The notes under the pieces are model-generated. The model searched no databases, was not told the origin of the DNA, and saw only the letters and a list, made by a program, of their open reading frames with translations. Of a stretch of 64,000 bases of DNA, positions 19,568 to 28,244 are shown piece after piece (within the stretch, counting starts at the first letter, position 1; every line of letters starts with the position of its first letter). The stretch covers positions 1 through 64,000 of the forward strand of contig JAGBIL010000017.1 of the NCBI GenBank assembly GCA_017935025.1, read 5' to 3'. Source of the DNA: Opitutales bacterium (lineage in GTDB: Bacteria > Verrucomicrobiota > Verrucomicrobiia > Opitutales > UBA953). Made by a program: the position numbers and the translations under genes.

Positions 19568-20230
19568 ATGTTTTCTTCGCTGAAAAAACTCGTAAAATCG
19601 CGCGTTACGCAACTCTGCACGCTCGCGTGCATTTTGCTCGTCGCGGGAACGATTCTCGCCTGCAACCTGCTTGTGGCAACCGGCGAAAAATTCGTTTTTG
19701 AAAATCCGGAAGACGTTCCCGCGACGCAAACCGCGCTCGTTCTCGGCACAGCGCCGACCACGCGCGGCGGCGGCATCAACATTTATTTTGCAAACCGCAT
19801 CGCCGCGACGAAGAAACTTTTCGACTCCGGAAAAATTGAGCGCATCATCGTTTCCGGCGACAACCGCACGCACGACTACAACGAACCGCAAGCGATGAAA
19901 AACGCGCTCGTCCGCCTCGGCGTTCCCGCAGAAAAAATTTACTGCGATTACGCGGGGCTACGCACGCTGGACTCCGTTGTTCGCGCACGCGAAATTTTCG
20001 GGCAGGAAAAATTCGTCGTCATTTCGCAGGCGTTTCACTGCGAGCGCGCCGTTTTCCTTGCGCGTTCCCGCGGCATCGAAGCCGTCGGATTCGTCGCGGT
20101 CGATAATCCGCCGCTGCGCTACAAAATCAAACTCTGGCTGCGGGAACGCCTCGCACGCGTCGCCGCCGTTGCCGACATCCTTTTCATGCGTTCTCCGAAA
20201 CATCTCGGCGAACCCGTAATGATAAAATAA
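19568..20230 (+). CDS. SanA/YdcF-like DUF218 protein
   Basis: 220 residues. One N-terminal membrane helix (about 15-35), then a DUF218 domain: ALVLGTAPTTRGGGINIYFANRIAATKKLFDSGK, IIVSGDNRTHDYNEPQAMKNAL, TLDSVVRAREIFG and VVISQAFHCERAVFLA. SanA in E. coli affects the envelope permeability barrier and vancomycin sensitivity; the domain faces the periplasm. Its position right after the lipid-transport operon supports an envelope role. The ATG follows a run of nine C, so no normal Shine-Dalgarno is available. Confidence 0.9.
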   Translation: MFSSLKKLVKSRVTQLCTLACILLVAGTILACNLLVATGEKFVFENPEDVPATQTALVLGTAPTTRGGGINIYFANRIAATKKLFDSGKIERIIVSGDNRTHDYNEPQAMKNALVRLGVPAEKIYCDYAGLRTLDSVVRAREIFGQEKFVVISQAFHCERAVFLARSRGIEAVGFVAVDNPPLRYKIKLWLRERLARVAAVADILFMRSPKHLGEPVMIK

Positions 20231-20251
20231 CGACAAAAACCTATTCTCCCT

Positions 20252-20734
20252 ATGATCCAACCTACACCGACAGACGATCCGAACATGCTCTACAGCACGG
20301 CAACAGGCGAAATTTGCCTCGATTTGCCCTCGCCCTACATTCCGCACAAGGAAACGGGCCTGCTGCACCTGCCGCGCTTCATCGCAAAAATCCGCAAGCA
20401 CCTCGCCGGAAAACTGCCGAAATCCTACCGGCGCAATTTCTGCAAGGGCTTTGACCGCTTCCTTTGCCTGCACCTCGGAATCGACCCGCAAAGCGTCGTC
20501 GAAGCCGTACGCGAATGCGGGAACGACAACGCCGCTCTCGATGCAAAGCTCCTCGAAATTTTCCCGAAAGATCTCCGCGTCGCAAAATGGAACCGCGAAT
20601 GCGTGCAAAAAGGCATGAGCGAGATGGGACGCGAAGCGCTCAACGACGCCAAGCGCAAAATGGAAGCGCTCGACCGCACCGACATCATTTCGTTCGCCGA
20701 TATGATTGATTTCGACGAACAGCGCATTCCGTAA
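20252..20734 (+). CDS. DUF5069-like small protein
   Basis: 160 residues, cytosolic, no signal or membrane helix. The core LLHLPRFIAKIRKHLAGKLP and FDRFLCLHLGIDPQSVVEAV fits DUF5069, a family of unknown function frequent in Verrucomicrobia. Acidic and lysine-rich, ends with ISFADMIDFDEQRIP. Lies 21 bp after the sanA-like gene and 22 bp before a winged-helix-like gene on the same strand. Family assignment is from memory of the motif and moderately sure; the function is unknown. Confidence 0.65.
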   Translation: MIQPTPTDDPNMLYSTATGEICLDLPSPYIPHKETGLLHLPRFIAKIRKHLAGKLPKSYRRNFCKGFDRFLCLHLGIDPQSVVEAVRECGNDNAALDAKLLEIFPKDLRVAKWNRECVQKGMSEMGREALNDAKRKMEALDRTDIISFADMIDFDEQRIP

Positions 20735-20756
20735 AATTTCGCCAACGCAAATTTTT

Positions 20757-21365
20757 ATGAGAATCAAAAAAACTCGGCGCGCGAACCCAAGCCCGATCCC
20801 GTCGAAGAAATCAATTCTGGTCTACACCGAAGCGGAATCGCCGACGCTCCCGCAGGACTTTGAACAAAAGGACTCGGAAAGCGGCGCGGGAACGCTGACC
20901 GTATACTCGATCCTTCGCTACATCGCGTTGAATCAGGGTGTCAATTCGCCAAGGCTCGCCGCATTTTTCAAAAAAACGATGAAACTCATCAGCCGTTTTA
21001 CGACGGAACTGCGCTACCGGAATTTCATCGAGTTTCGCGGCTCGCTCAACAAAGGCGGTTATTTTCTGAAGCCCGACGGACTGAAATTTCTGGAAAACCC
21101 GGAAGTGGCCGGTAGCTTTGCCCCGAAACGCATGACCGGAGAACTCGTTCTGGAATTTATCCGCGAAAACCCGGGCGCAAATCACTACGCCATCGCCGCG
21201 CATTTTCAGCGCACGATAAAATCCGCCACGCGCCACACGCTCCGTCTGCGACAAAAGGACAAAATCACGTTCCGCGGCACGCCGCGCGACGGTGGCTTTT
21301 ACGCGAAAAAACCGAAATCCGAAAGCCGCAAAAACGCACCTGCCGAAACCTCCGGAAACCTTTAA
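20757..21365 (+). CDS. Protein with two tandem winged-helix-like repeats
   Basis: 202 residues from ATG 20757 (an upstream in-frame start at 20706 lies inside the previous gene). After a basic N-terminus, two similar segments of about 65 residues follow. The first (about 50-110) has ILRYIALNQGVNSPRLAAFF...TTELRYRNFIEFRGSLNKGGYF; the second (about 125-185) has VLEFIRENPGANHYAIAAHF...TLRLRQKDKITFRGTPRDGGFY. Each ends in a beta-hairpin wing with RG(S/T)...GG(Y/F)(F/Y). This suggests a duplicated DNA- or RNA-binding winged helix. Basic tail (PKSESRKN). I recognise no named family. Confidence 0.6.
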   Translation: MRIKKTRRANPSPIPSKKSILVYTEAESPTLPQDFEQKDSESGAGTLTVYSILRYIALNQGVNSPRLAAFFKKTMKLISRFTTELRYRNFIEFRGSLNKGGYFLKPDGLKFLENPEVAGSFAPKRMTGELVLEFIRENPGANHYAIAAHFQRTIKSATRHTLRLRQKDKITFRGTPRDGGFYAKKPKSESRKNAPAETSGNL

Positions 21366-21402
21366 TTTTCCGATTCACCGTTTAATCATCATCCACTAAA
21401 AA

Positions 21403-23211
21403 ATGCCGGAACAAATCCTTTCCGCCCTGCTCTCCGCACGCGGAATCTTTTACATCATTCTGTTTTTCGGAGGCTCGATTTTCGTTCACGAGCTCGGGCA
21501 CTTTCTCGCCGCAAAATCGCGCGGATTGAAAGTCGAACGCTTTTCCATCGGTTTCGGTCCGAAAATTTTCGGCTGGAAGCGCGGAGAAACGGAATACCGC
21601 ATTTCGTTGCTTCCGCTCGGCGGCTACGTCGCAATTCCGCAACTTGCCGACATGGAAATGATTGAAGGGAAAACGGAAAATGGGAAAAGCGTTCCCGCGA
21701 AGCCGCTTTCTTACACGGACAAAGTTGTCGTGTTTGCGGCGGGCGCGTTTTTCAACGTGCTTTTCGCCGTTCTCTGCGCAGTAATTTTGTGGATCGCCAA
21801 AACGCCGGAAGTAGAAGGGATTTCGAGCAACATCGTCGGCAACACGATCCCGAAACTCGAAGTCCGCCCGGGCGTTGCCGAAATTTCTCCCGCCGTTAAA
21901 GCCGGAATTTTGCCCGGCGACCGCATCACGGAAATCGACGGCGTTCCCGTGGAATCGTTTAAAGACATCACGATGAAAATCGCCACGGGAACACGCCGCA
22001 CGGAAGACGGAAAGCCCGCCGCCACGCTGAAAATCCTGCGCGGGGAAAAAGAATTTTCCCTCGAAGTGTTTCCGGAACTCGTCGCATACAACCCGCGGAG
22101 CGGAGATTTCGTGCGCACGCTCGGCATTGAGCCTATGATGCCGCTCATCGTTTCCGACCGCGACGGCAAGGTCGCGCTTCCGGAAGGTTTTCTCGACGGA
22201 GACCGCGTTCTCGCCATTACGCTTCCCGGCAGAACGGAATCGCACCGGGTTTACTCGCTCTCGCAGTTTGCGGAACTTCTCGAACAATCCGACGGAAAAA
22301 CCGTTTCGATTACCGTCGCGCGCGGCGTTCCCGCGCAGGAAATCGAAATTTCCCTTACGCCGAAAAAAATCCCGTCCGTGCGCGAACTCGGAAAAATTTC
22401 GTTTGAAGAAAACGGAAAACTCCGCGAATTACAGCTCGTTCCCGTACCGGAGAAGCTCGACGACTTTTCCGAAAAAGCCGTGCGCAACAATCTGCGCGTG
22501 CTCAATACGCTCCCGCCCGATTCCGCATTCGCGGAAGCCTGCCCGCCGGGCACAAAAATCTCCGGCATTTCGAGCAAAACGAGCGGAATCGTCGCCGTAT
22601 CCTCACCCGCCGACCTCGCCCGCTTTTCCGGAAGCAAACAGGAACTGACGCTTTTTCTTGATCTTCCGAGTAGCGAGCAAACCATCATTTCCGTCGGCAA
22701 CGCCACGGCGGAGCGCGTTCCCGAGCAAAAAATTCTCCGCGCGGGATTGCCGCTCGCGTTCCCGCAAAAATACGTTCGCGTCGCACCTTGGACGCAGATT
22801 GCGGAAGCCGTCGAAGTTACCTACGAATCCGTCGCAAGCCTCGTCAATCCGAAGTCCGACATCGGAGTCTCGCACCTCAACGGTATTTTCTCGATTGCCG
22901 ATACTTACTACGAACTTTCGTTCGACCTGCGCCGCGTGATCATGCTGACGATTCTGATCAACATCAACCTCGCCTTCCTGAATCTGCTTCCCGTTCCCGT
23001 GCTCGACGGCGGACACATTCTTTTCGCCACGATTGAACGAATCCGCCGCAAACCGCTCCCGCGCAACATTCTTTCCGGGATTCAGAGCGCATTTGTCGCT
23101 CTTCTGCTGATTTTCATGGCATTTATCCTTTTCCGGGACTTTTCGCGCACGCGCGGGAACGCCGACCTGCGCACACTCGACCTCATTTCCGATCACCGTT
23201 TCTTCAAATAA
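21403..23211 (+). CDS. rseP: RIP metalloprotease RseP (site-2 protease)
   Basis: 602 residues, inner-membrane zinc protease of family M50 that cuts anti-sigma factors and remnant signal peptides within the membrane. HELGH with ligands H29, H33 and catalytic E30; third ligand D535 in NLLPVPVLDGGH; final membrane helices. Two periplasmic PDZ-like domains lie between (about 145-230 with VKAGILPGDRITEIDG, and about 250-330), plus a further insert, making it longer than E. coli RseP (450). Preceded by ACTAAAAAATG with no Shine-Dalgarno. The usual neighbours (dxr, bamA) are absent here. Confidence 0.93.
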   Translation: MPEQILSALLSARGIFYIILFFGGSIFVHELGHFLAAKSRGLKVERFSIGFGPKIFGWKRGETEYRISLLPLGGYVAIPQLADMEMIEGKTENGKSVPAKPLSYTDKVVVFAAGAFFNVLFAVLCAVILWIAKTPEVEGISSNIVGNTIPKLEVRPGVAEISPAVKAGILPGDRITEIDGVPVESFKDITMKIATGTRRTEDGKPAATLKILRGEKEFSLEVFPELVAYNPRSGDFVRTLGIEPMMPLIVSDRDGKVALPEGFLDGDRVLAITLPGRTESHRVYSLSQFAELLEQSDGKTVSITVARGVPAQEIEISLTPKKIPSVRELGKISFEENGKLRELQLVPVPEKLDDFSEKAVRNNLRVLNTLPPDSAFAEACPPGTKISGISSKTSGIVAVSSPADLARFSGSKQELTLFLDLPSSEQTIISVGNATAERVPEQKILRAGLPLAFPQKYVRVAPWTQIAEAVEVTYESVASLVNPKSDIGVSHLNGIFSIADTYYELSFDLRRVIMLTILININLAFLNLLPVPVLDGGHILFATIERIRRKPLPRNILSGIQSAFVALLLIFMAFILFRDFSRTRGNADLRTLDLISDHRFFK

Positions 23212-23236
23212 AACTTCTAACGGGTGTATCGGCAGC

Positions 23237-23258
23237 TTCCGGAATCCGGAGCGATTCG
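23237..23258 (+). repeat. 22-bp intergenic repeat, copy 1
   Basis: Begins TTCCGGAATCCGGAGC and ends GATTCG; a copy at 43816-43837 differs at two of 22 positions. The core is an imperfect CCGGANTCCGG palindrome. It lies between rseP and the GH20 gene. Confidence 0.5.
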
Positions 23259-23297
23259 GGGTTTCAATTCGCGGAAAAATCCGCCAAGATTCCCGAC

Positions 23298-25517
23298 ATG
23301 AAACACATCCTCGCTTCCGCTCTGTTTTGCTTCTGCACGATAAACGTTCCCGCGATCGCAGCCGAAGGACTCGTACCCCTACCCGTTTCCGTTGAAAGAA
23401 CAGCCGCCGCACCGATTGTTTTCACCTCCGGAAACGAACGGCAAAACCGCCTTCGTGTTTCCGACACCGATGCCGCAAGGCGCGCCGCCGCCTATTTTTC
23501 CGCCGCGCTGAAAAAGCATTTTGCCGGAAAAAACATTCATTTCGGCAAAAACAAAATCATTTTCGCTTCGCTCGAAAATCCGGAAATTATCTGCGGGAAC
23601 GCCGAAGGCTACGTTCTCGAAATCGGCGACGGCAAAATCGTGCTTTCGGCGACGACTTATGCCGGCTACTTTTACGCAATCCAGACGCTCTTACAAATGC
23701 TCCCGCGCGAAGCCGACGGGAACGGCGAAATCACACTCACACCCTGCAAGATCGTCGATTATCCGCGTTTCGTGTGGCGCGGGTTCATGCTTGATTCCGT
23801 GCGCCATTTCCAATCCGTCGAATGGATAAAAAAACTCATCGACGTGCTCGCTTCGCAAAAAATCAACACGCTGCACTGGCATTTGACCGACGACCAGGGC
23901 TGGCGCATCGAAATCAAAAAATACCCGAAACTCACACAGCTGGCGGCGTGGCGCGAACACATCGGCTTCGGCTTGGAACCGGATCAGTCCGAACACTACG
24001 ACAAAGCCGGACGCTACGGTGGATTTTACTCGCAGGACGAAATCCGCGAAATCGTCCGCTACGCCGCGTCACGCAACATCACCGTTGTTCCCGAAATCGA
24101 ACTTCCCGGGCACGCCGTTGCCGCACTCAGCGTGTATCCGGAATTCGGATGCACGGGCGGACCGTACAAAATCCGCCTCATCGGCGGTGTTTCCGACGAT
24201 GTTTACTGCGCCGGAAATGAAGCCGTTTACACATTTTGGGAAGATATTTTTGACGAAGTCGTACAACTCTTCCCGGGAAAATTCGTCCACGTCGGCGGAG
24301 ACGAATGCCCGAAAATCCGCTGGAAAATCTGCCCGAAATGCCAAGCCAAAATCCGTGCGGAAAATCTGAAAGACGAACACGAGCTGCAAAGCTACGTTAT
24401 CCGCCGCATGGAAAAAGTGCTTTCGCAACGCGGGAAACGCCTCATCGGCTGGGACGAAATTCTCGAAGGCGGTCTCGCTCCCGAAGCGACCGTGATGAGC
24501 TGGCGCGGCGCAAAAGGCGGCGTGGAAGCCGCGAAAATGCAGCACGATGTCGTGATGTCGCCGAACTCCCACTGCTACTACGATTACTCACAGGCCCACT
24601 CCGGAGAACCACGCTCTTTCGGCGGATTTATTCCGCTCGAACGCGCTTACGAATTTAACCCGACGGAAGGCGTTCCCGCGAAATTCCACAAACACATCCT
24701 CGGCGGGCAGGCAAACCTTTGGACAGAATACATTCCCAACGAGAAACACGCCGAATATATGCTCGCGCCGCGCATTTCCGCCCTTGCCGAAGCGACGTGG
24801 ACGCCGCAGGAACTGCGCTCGTGGGAAGATTTTCAAAACCGCATGGTGCACCAATACGCGCGCTTCGGCGCCGCCGGCGTAAATTACCGCCGCCCGGAAG
24901 CCGTGCAAATCCTTGTCGAAAACGGAACACTCCGTTTCCGTCCGGATTTGAGAAATGCCAAAGTCGTTTTCACGCTCGACGGAAGCGAACCGACGGAAAA
25001 ATCGCAAAGCCTTGCGCCGCAAACGCGCATTCCCGTTCCCGCAGGCGACGCTGCCGTGTGCGTCCGCGCACGCGCCGTTTTTCCGGACGGTTCGCTCGGA
25101 AGAATCAACGAGCGTTTCCTGAATTTGCCGAAAGCCAAAGTGATTTCAACGCTCAACACGGAAGCCGGAAACGTTCCCGCCCGCGCCTTCGACGGTTCCC
25201 GCGAAGCCGTTTACTGGGCAAACGGCGGCGCACGCGCGGGCGACACCGTCGCCGTGGTTTTTGAACAGGCGCAAACGCCGAAACACGTCAGCTGCATCAC
25301 CGGGAAAGGCGAAACCGGAGGCGGAGGCGATCGGCTTCACTCCGGCGTTCTGGAAATCTCGTCCGACGGGAAAACGTGGCACCCGGTTGCAAAATTCTCG
25401 CGCGGATTTGCCGAAGCCGAACTTCCTGCGGGAACGCAGGTCAAAGCCTTGCGCCTTCGGGTAACGAACCCGCAGGCGGAATGGCTTCTCGTCCGCGAAT
25501 TTGAAATTCGGAATTAG
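23298..25517 (+). CDS. GH20 beta-N-acetylhexosaminidase, secreted
   Basis: 739 residues. Signal peptide to about residue 24 (ending PAIAAEG), GH20b N-terminal domain (about 30-160), catalytic TIM barrel (about 160-510) with RGFMLDSVRHFQSVEWIKKL, LHWHLTDDQGWRIE, and the catalytic pair D335-E336 in HVGGDECPK; WTEYIP and ATWTPQE close the barrel. The C-terminal 200 residues include a chitobiase-type beta-sandwich and an F5/8C-like domain (NGGARAGDTVAVVFEQ...KALRLRV). Releases terminal GlcNAc/GalNAc from glycans. With the beta-galactosidase it fits degradation of host or mucin glycans, which is inference. Confidence 0.94.
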   Translation: MKHILASALFCFCTINVPAIAAEGLVPLPVSVERTAAAPIVFTSGNERQNRLRVSDTDAARRAAAYFSAALKKHFAGKNIHFGKNKIIFASLENPEIICGNAEGYVLEIGDGKIVLSATTYAGYFYAIQTLLQMLPREADGNGEITLTPCKIVDYPRFVWRGFMLDSVRHFQSVEWIKKLIDVLASQKINTLHWHLTDDQGWRIEIKKYPKLTQLAAWREHIGFGLEPDQSEHYDKAGRYGGFYSQDEIREIVRYAASRNITVVPEIELPGHAVAALSVYPEFGCTGGPYKIRLIGGVSDDVYCAGNEAVYTFWEDIFDEVVQLFPGKFVHVGGDECPKIRWKICPKCQAKIRAENLKDEHELQSYVIRRMEKVLSQRGKRLIGWDEILEGGLAPEATVMSWRGAKGGVEAAKMQHDVVMSPNSHCYYDYSQAHSGEPRSFGGFIPLERAYEFNPTEGVPAKFHKHILGGQANLWTEYIPNEKHAEYMLAPRISALAEATWTPQELRSWEDFQNRMVHQYARFGAAGVNYRRPEAVQILVENGTLRFRPDLRNAKVVFTLDGSEPTEKSQSLAPQTRIPVPAGDAAVCVRARAVFPDGSLGRINERFLNLPKAKVISTLNTEAGNVPARAFDGSREAVYWANGGARAGDTVAVVFEQAQTPKHVSCITGKGETGGGGDRLHSGVLEISSDGKTWHPVAKFSRGFAEAELPAGTQVKALRLRVTNPQAEWLLVREFEIRN

Positions 25518-25529
25518 TTCAAATAACAA

Positions 25530-25570
25530 AAAAAATCGGCGAACGAAAATCCGTCCGCCGATTTTTTTTA
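25530..25570. terminator. Bidirectional terminator between GH20 and polA
   Basis: AAAATCGGCG (25532-25541) pairs with CGCCGATTTT (25556-25565), 14-base loop, A and T runs outside. Serves both convergent genes. Confidence 0.85.
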
Positions 25571-28162
25571 TTTTGCATCCGCCCAATTCAATCCGGAAGC
25601 GGCATCGGCGACAAGCGGAACGGCAAGCGGGAACGCCGCCGACATTTCCTCTGAAAGCAGTTTTTTCACGGTTTCGGCTTCCTCTGCGGGAACTTCGACC
25701 AGCAATTCGTCGTGAATCTGCAAAACGATTTTCGCCGCGGGAACGTCTTTTTTCAGGCGTTTGTGCACGCGAAGCATCGCGATTTTAATGATGTCCGCCG
25801 CCGTCCCCTGAATCGGTGCATTGAGCGCCACACGCTCGCCGAAAGCACGCACGTTGTGATTGGGCGAAGCGAGCTCGGGCATTGCGCGGCGGCGTCCGAG
25901 CAAGGTTGAAACAAAGCCGTCCGACTTCGCTTTTTCTACCACGTTTTTCATGTAGTCGCGCACGCCGGAATATTTTTCCAGATAATTTTCGATGTAGCGC
26001 TTCGCATCGCGGCGTGCGACGCCGAGATCCTGCGCGAGCGAAAATTCGCCGATTCCGTAAACAATGCCGAAATTCACCGCCTTGGCGTGGCGGCGCATGA
26101 GCGGCGTAATCTGCACGGGAACGGCACGGAAGATTTGGCACGCCGTTACGGTGTGAATGTCCTCGCCGTCGCGAAACGCTTTCTGCATCGCGGCATCGCC
26201 GGAAATGTGCGCCAGCACTCGCAACTCAATTTGTGAGTAGTCGGCATCGACCAGCACGTTCCCGCGTTCGGCGACAAACATTTTCCGCATTTCGTTTCCG
26301 AGTTCGCCGCGCGTCGGCACGTTTTGAAGATTCGGCTCGGAGGAACTGAGCCGCCCCGTCGCGGTAATCGTCATGTTAAACGTCGTGTGAATCCGCCCGT
26401 CGGCGGCGATGGCATCGATTAAACCGTCGGCAATAGTTTTCAGCTTCGTAAATTGGCGAAATTCGCCGATTTTTCCGACAACGGGATGAAGCGGCTCCAG
26501 CTCTTTGAGCACGTCCGCATTGGTGGAATAGCCCGTTTTCGTCTTTTTCTTCGCCGGCAAACCGAGTTTTTCAAAAAGCACTTCACCGAGTTGCTTCGGC
26601 GAATTCAGGTTAAATTCCGTTCCCGCGAGCGAGAAAACTTCTCTCTGCGCCTCCTGCGCGCGGGCATCCGTTTCGCGGGAAAACGCCTCAAGTTTTTCGC
26701 GATCGACGGCGATTCCTGCGTGTTCCGTTTCCGCAAGCACGGCGCAAAGCGGAAATTCGATTTCGCGATAAAGCTTTGCCAAACCCGCCGCGTCCAACGC
26801 CGGAATTTGCGCTTCGCAAAATTCTTTCACAAGAAGCGCGCGCGCGGTTGCGGGAACGTCCTCCGGAAGCGGAGCAACGGTGCGCGTCGGTTCCAGTAAA
26901 TACGCGGCAAGCGCCGTATCGAAAACAAAGCCCTCGGCAGGAAGCCCGACGGAAAGACACGCCCGCATCAGCGACTTCACGTCGTGGGCAACTTTTTTGA
27001 CGCTTCCGCCGAAAAATTTTTCCGAAAATGCGCGAAAATCCGCCGCCGGAAATTTCTCCGGAGAAATTTCCGCGACACGCGTTCCCGCGACCACGACGAG
27101 CGAATCGAGCGGATTCTCCGATTTTGTATCTGAAAAAATGTATACGCGTTCCTGCGCTTCGCAATGCGCGAGAAATTCCGGCAATGACGAGATTTCCGCG
27201 AGCACGGGAACGCCGTCCGCTTTCGCCGCCGCATTTTCCCCGCCTGCGAAAAGCGGCAAATCCTCGTTCCCGCCGTCGGCGGGAACGAGATTCCACTTCT
27301 CAATGAGCTTGGAAAACTCCAGTTTTTTGAAAAGCGTATAAAGCGCGGGAACATTCGGCTCGACGCGTAAATTTTCCTCCGGAGAAAACGCAATCGGCGC
27401 ATCCGTGCGAATCGTCGCCAAATCGTAGGATTCAAAAGCGCTTTCGCGTCCCGCTTCGAGTTTTTTTCTCACGGAAGCGGAAACATCAATTGTATCCAAA
27501 TTTTTATATATATCGGAAATAGGTCCGAATTTTTTTATAAGCTCCGTCGCCGTTTTTTCTCCGATTCCTGCAACGCCTTTGATGTTGTCCGACGCATCAC
27601 CCATCAACGCTTTCAAGTCCACGATTTGCGCGGGAACGAAGCCGTAAGTTTCAAAAAAACTCGCCGGGGAAAATTCCTTAGTTTCAGTTTTTCCCATGCG
27701 GGAAACAACGAGTTTGACGTGTACGCGCTCGGTAACGAGCTGAAGGCTGTCGCGGTCGCCCGTAACGATTTCGCAGTCCCACCCTGCCTCCGCGCAACGC
27801 ACGCCGACGGTTCCGAGCAAATCGTCCGCTTCCCAGCCGGCGAGTTCGTACGCGGGAACGCGCATCGCGGCGAGCACTTCTTTCAGGAGCGGAATTTGCG
27901 AGCGGAGTTCGTCCGGCATAGGACGGCGCCCCGCTTTGTAATCGGCGTATTTTTCGTGGCGAAACGTCGGCGCGTGCACGTCGAAGCAAACGCAGAGCGC
28001 ATCGGGTTTACTCTCGTCGAGGAGCTTGGCAAGAATCGTGAGAAAACCGTAAACGGCGTTGGTCGGGATGCCGTCGCGCGTGGTCAGAAGCCGCACGCCG
28101 TAAAATGCGCGGTTAACGATGCTGTTTCCGTCCAAAACCATCAATTTCATACGGTCTTGCAT
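25568..28162 (-). CDS. polA: DNA polymerase I
   Basis: 864 residues from ATG 28162 (ATG 28150 also possible). The 5' nuclease domain begins MKLMVLDGNSIVNRAFYG with DALCVCFDVHAPTFRHEKY and GVAGIGEKTATELIKKFG. The middle 3'-5' exonuclease domain is retained but its DxE box reads SDTKS and the later KYD-type site reads HDVKSL, so proofreading is probably lost. The polymerase has motif A DYSQIELRVLAHIS (D641), O-helix KAVNFGIVYG and motif C LQIHDELLVE. Dense in CGGGAACG motifs (about 12), including a perfect inverted pair in the linker between nuclease and exonuclease domains. Divergent from the KAS III gene. Confidence 0.96.
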   Translation of the reverse strand: MQDRMKLMVLDGNSIVNRAFYGVRLLTTRDGIPTNAVYGFLTILAKLLDESKPDALCVCFDVHAPTFRHEKYADYKAGRRPMPDELRSQIPLLKEVLAAMRVPAYELAGWEADDLLGTVGVRCAEAGWDCEIVTGDRDSLQLVTERVHVKLVVSRMGKTETKEFSPASFFETYGFVPAQIVDLKALMGDASDNIKGVAGIGEKTATELIKKFGPISDIYKNLDTIDVSASVRKKLEAGRESAFESYDLATIRTDAPIAFSPEENLRVEPNVPALYTLFKKLEFSKLIEKWNLVPADGGNEDLPLFAGGENAAAKADGVPVLAEISSLPEFLAHCEAQERVYIFSDTKSENPLDSLVVVAGTRVAEISPEKFPAADFRAFSEKFFGGSVKKVAHDVKSLMRACLSVGLPAEGFVFDTALAAYLLEPTRTVAPLPEDVPATARALLVKEFCEAQIPALDAAGLAKLYREIEFPLCAVLAETEHAGIAVDREKLEAFSRETDARAQEAQREVFSLAGTEFNLNSPKQLGEVLFEKLGLPAKKKTKTGYSTNADVLKELEPLHPVVGKIGEFRQFTKLKTIADGLIDAIAADGRIHTTFNMTITATGRLSSSEPNLQNVPTRGELGNEMRKMFVAERGNVLVDADYSQIELRVLAHISGDAAMQKAFRDGEDIHTVTACQIFRAVPVQITPLMRRHAKAVNFGIVYGIGEFSLAQDLGVARRDAKRYIENYLEKYSGVRDYMKNVVEKAKSDGFVSTLLGRRRAMPELASPNHNVRAFGERVALNAPIQGTAADIIKIAMLRVHKRLKKDVPAAKIVLQIHDELLVEVPAEEAETVKKLLSEEMSAAFPLAVPLVADAASGLNWADAK
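27263..27289. repeat. Perfect 13-bp inverted repeat of the CGTTCCCG motif inside polA
   Basis: CTCGTTCCCGCCG (27263-27275), one T, CGGCGGGAACGAG (27277-27289). Two opposed motif copies in coding sequence for the VPADGGNE linker of DNA polymerase I. Confidence 0.85.
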
Positions 28163-28244
28163 TTTTTTTATAAAACGCGGCGGAGGCAAAGGAAAAAAGC
28201 CGTTTTTTATCGCCTCGGGCCGGGTTTTGCGGGAGGATGGGCGC

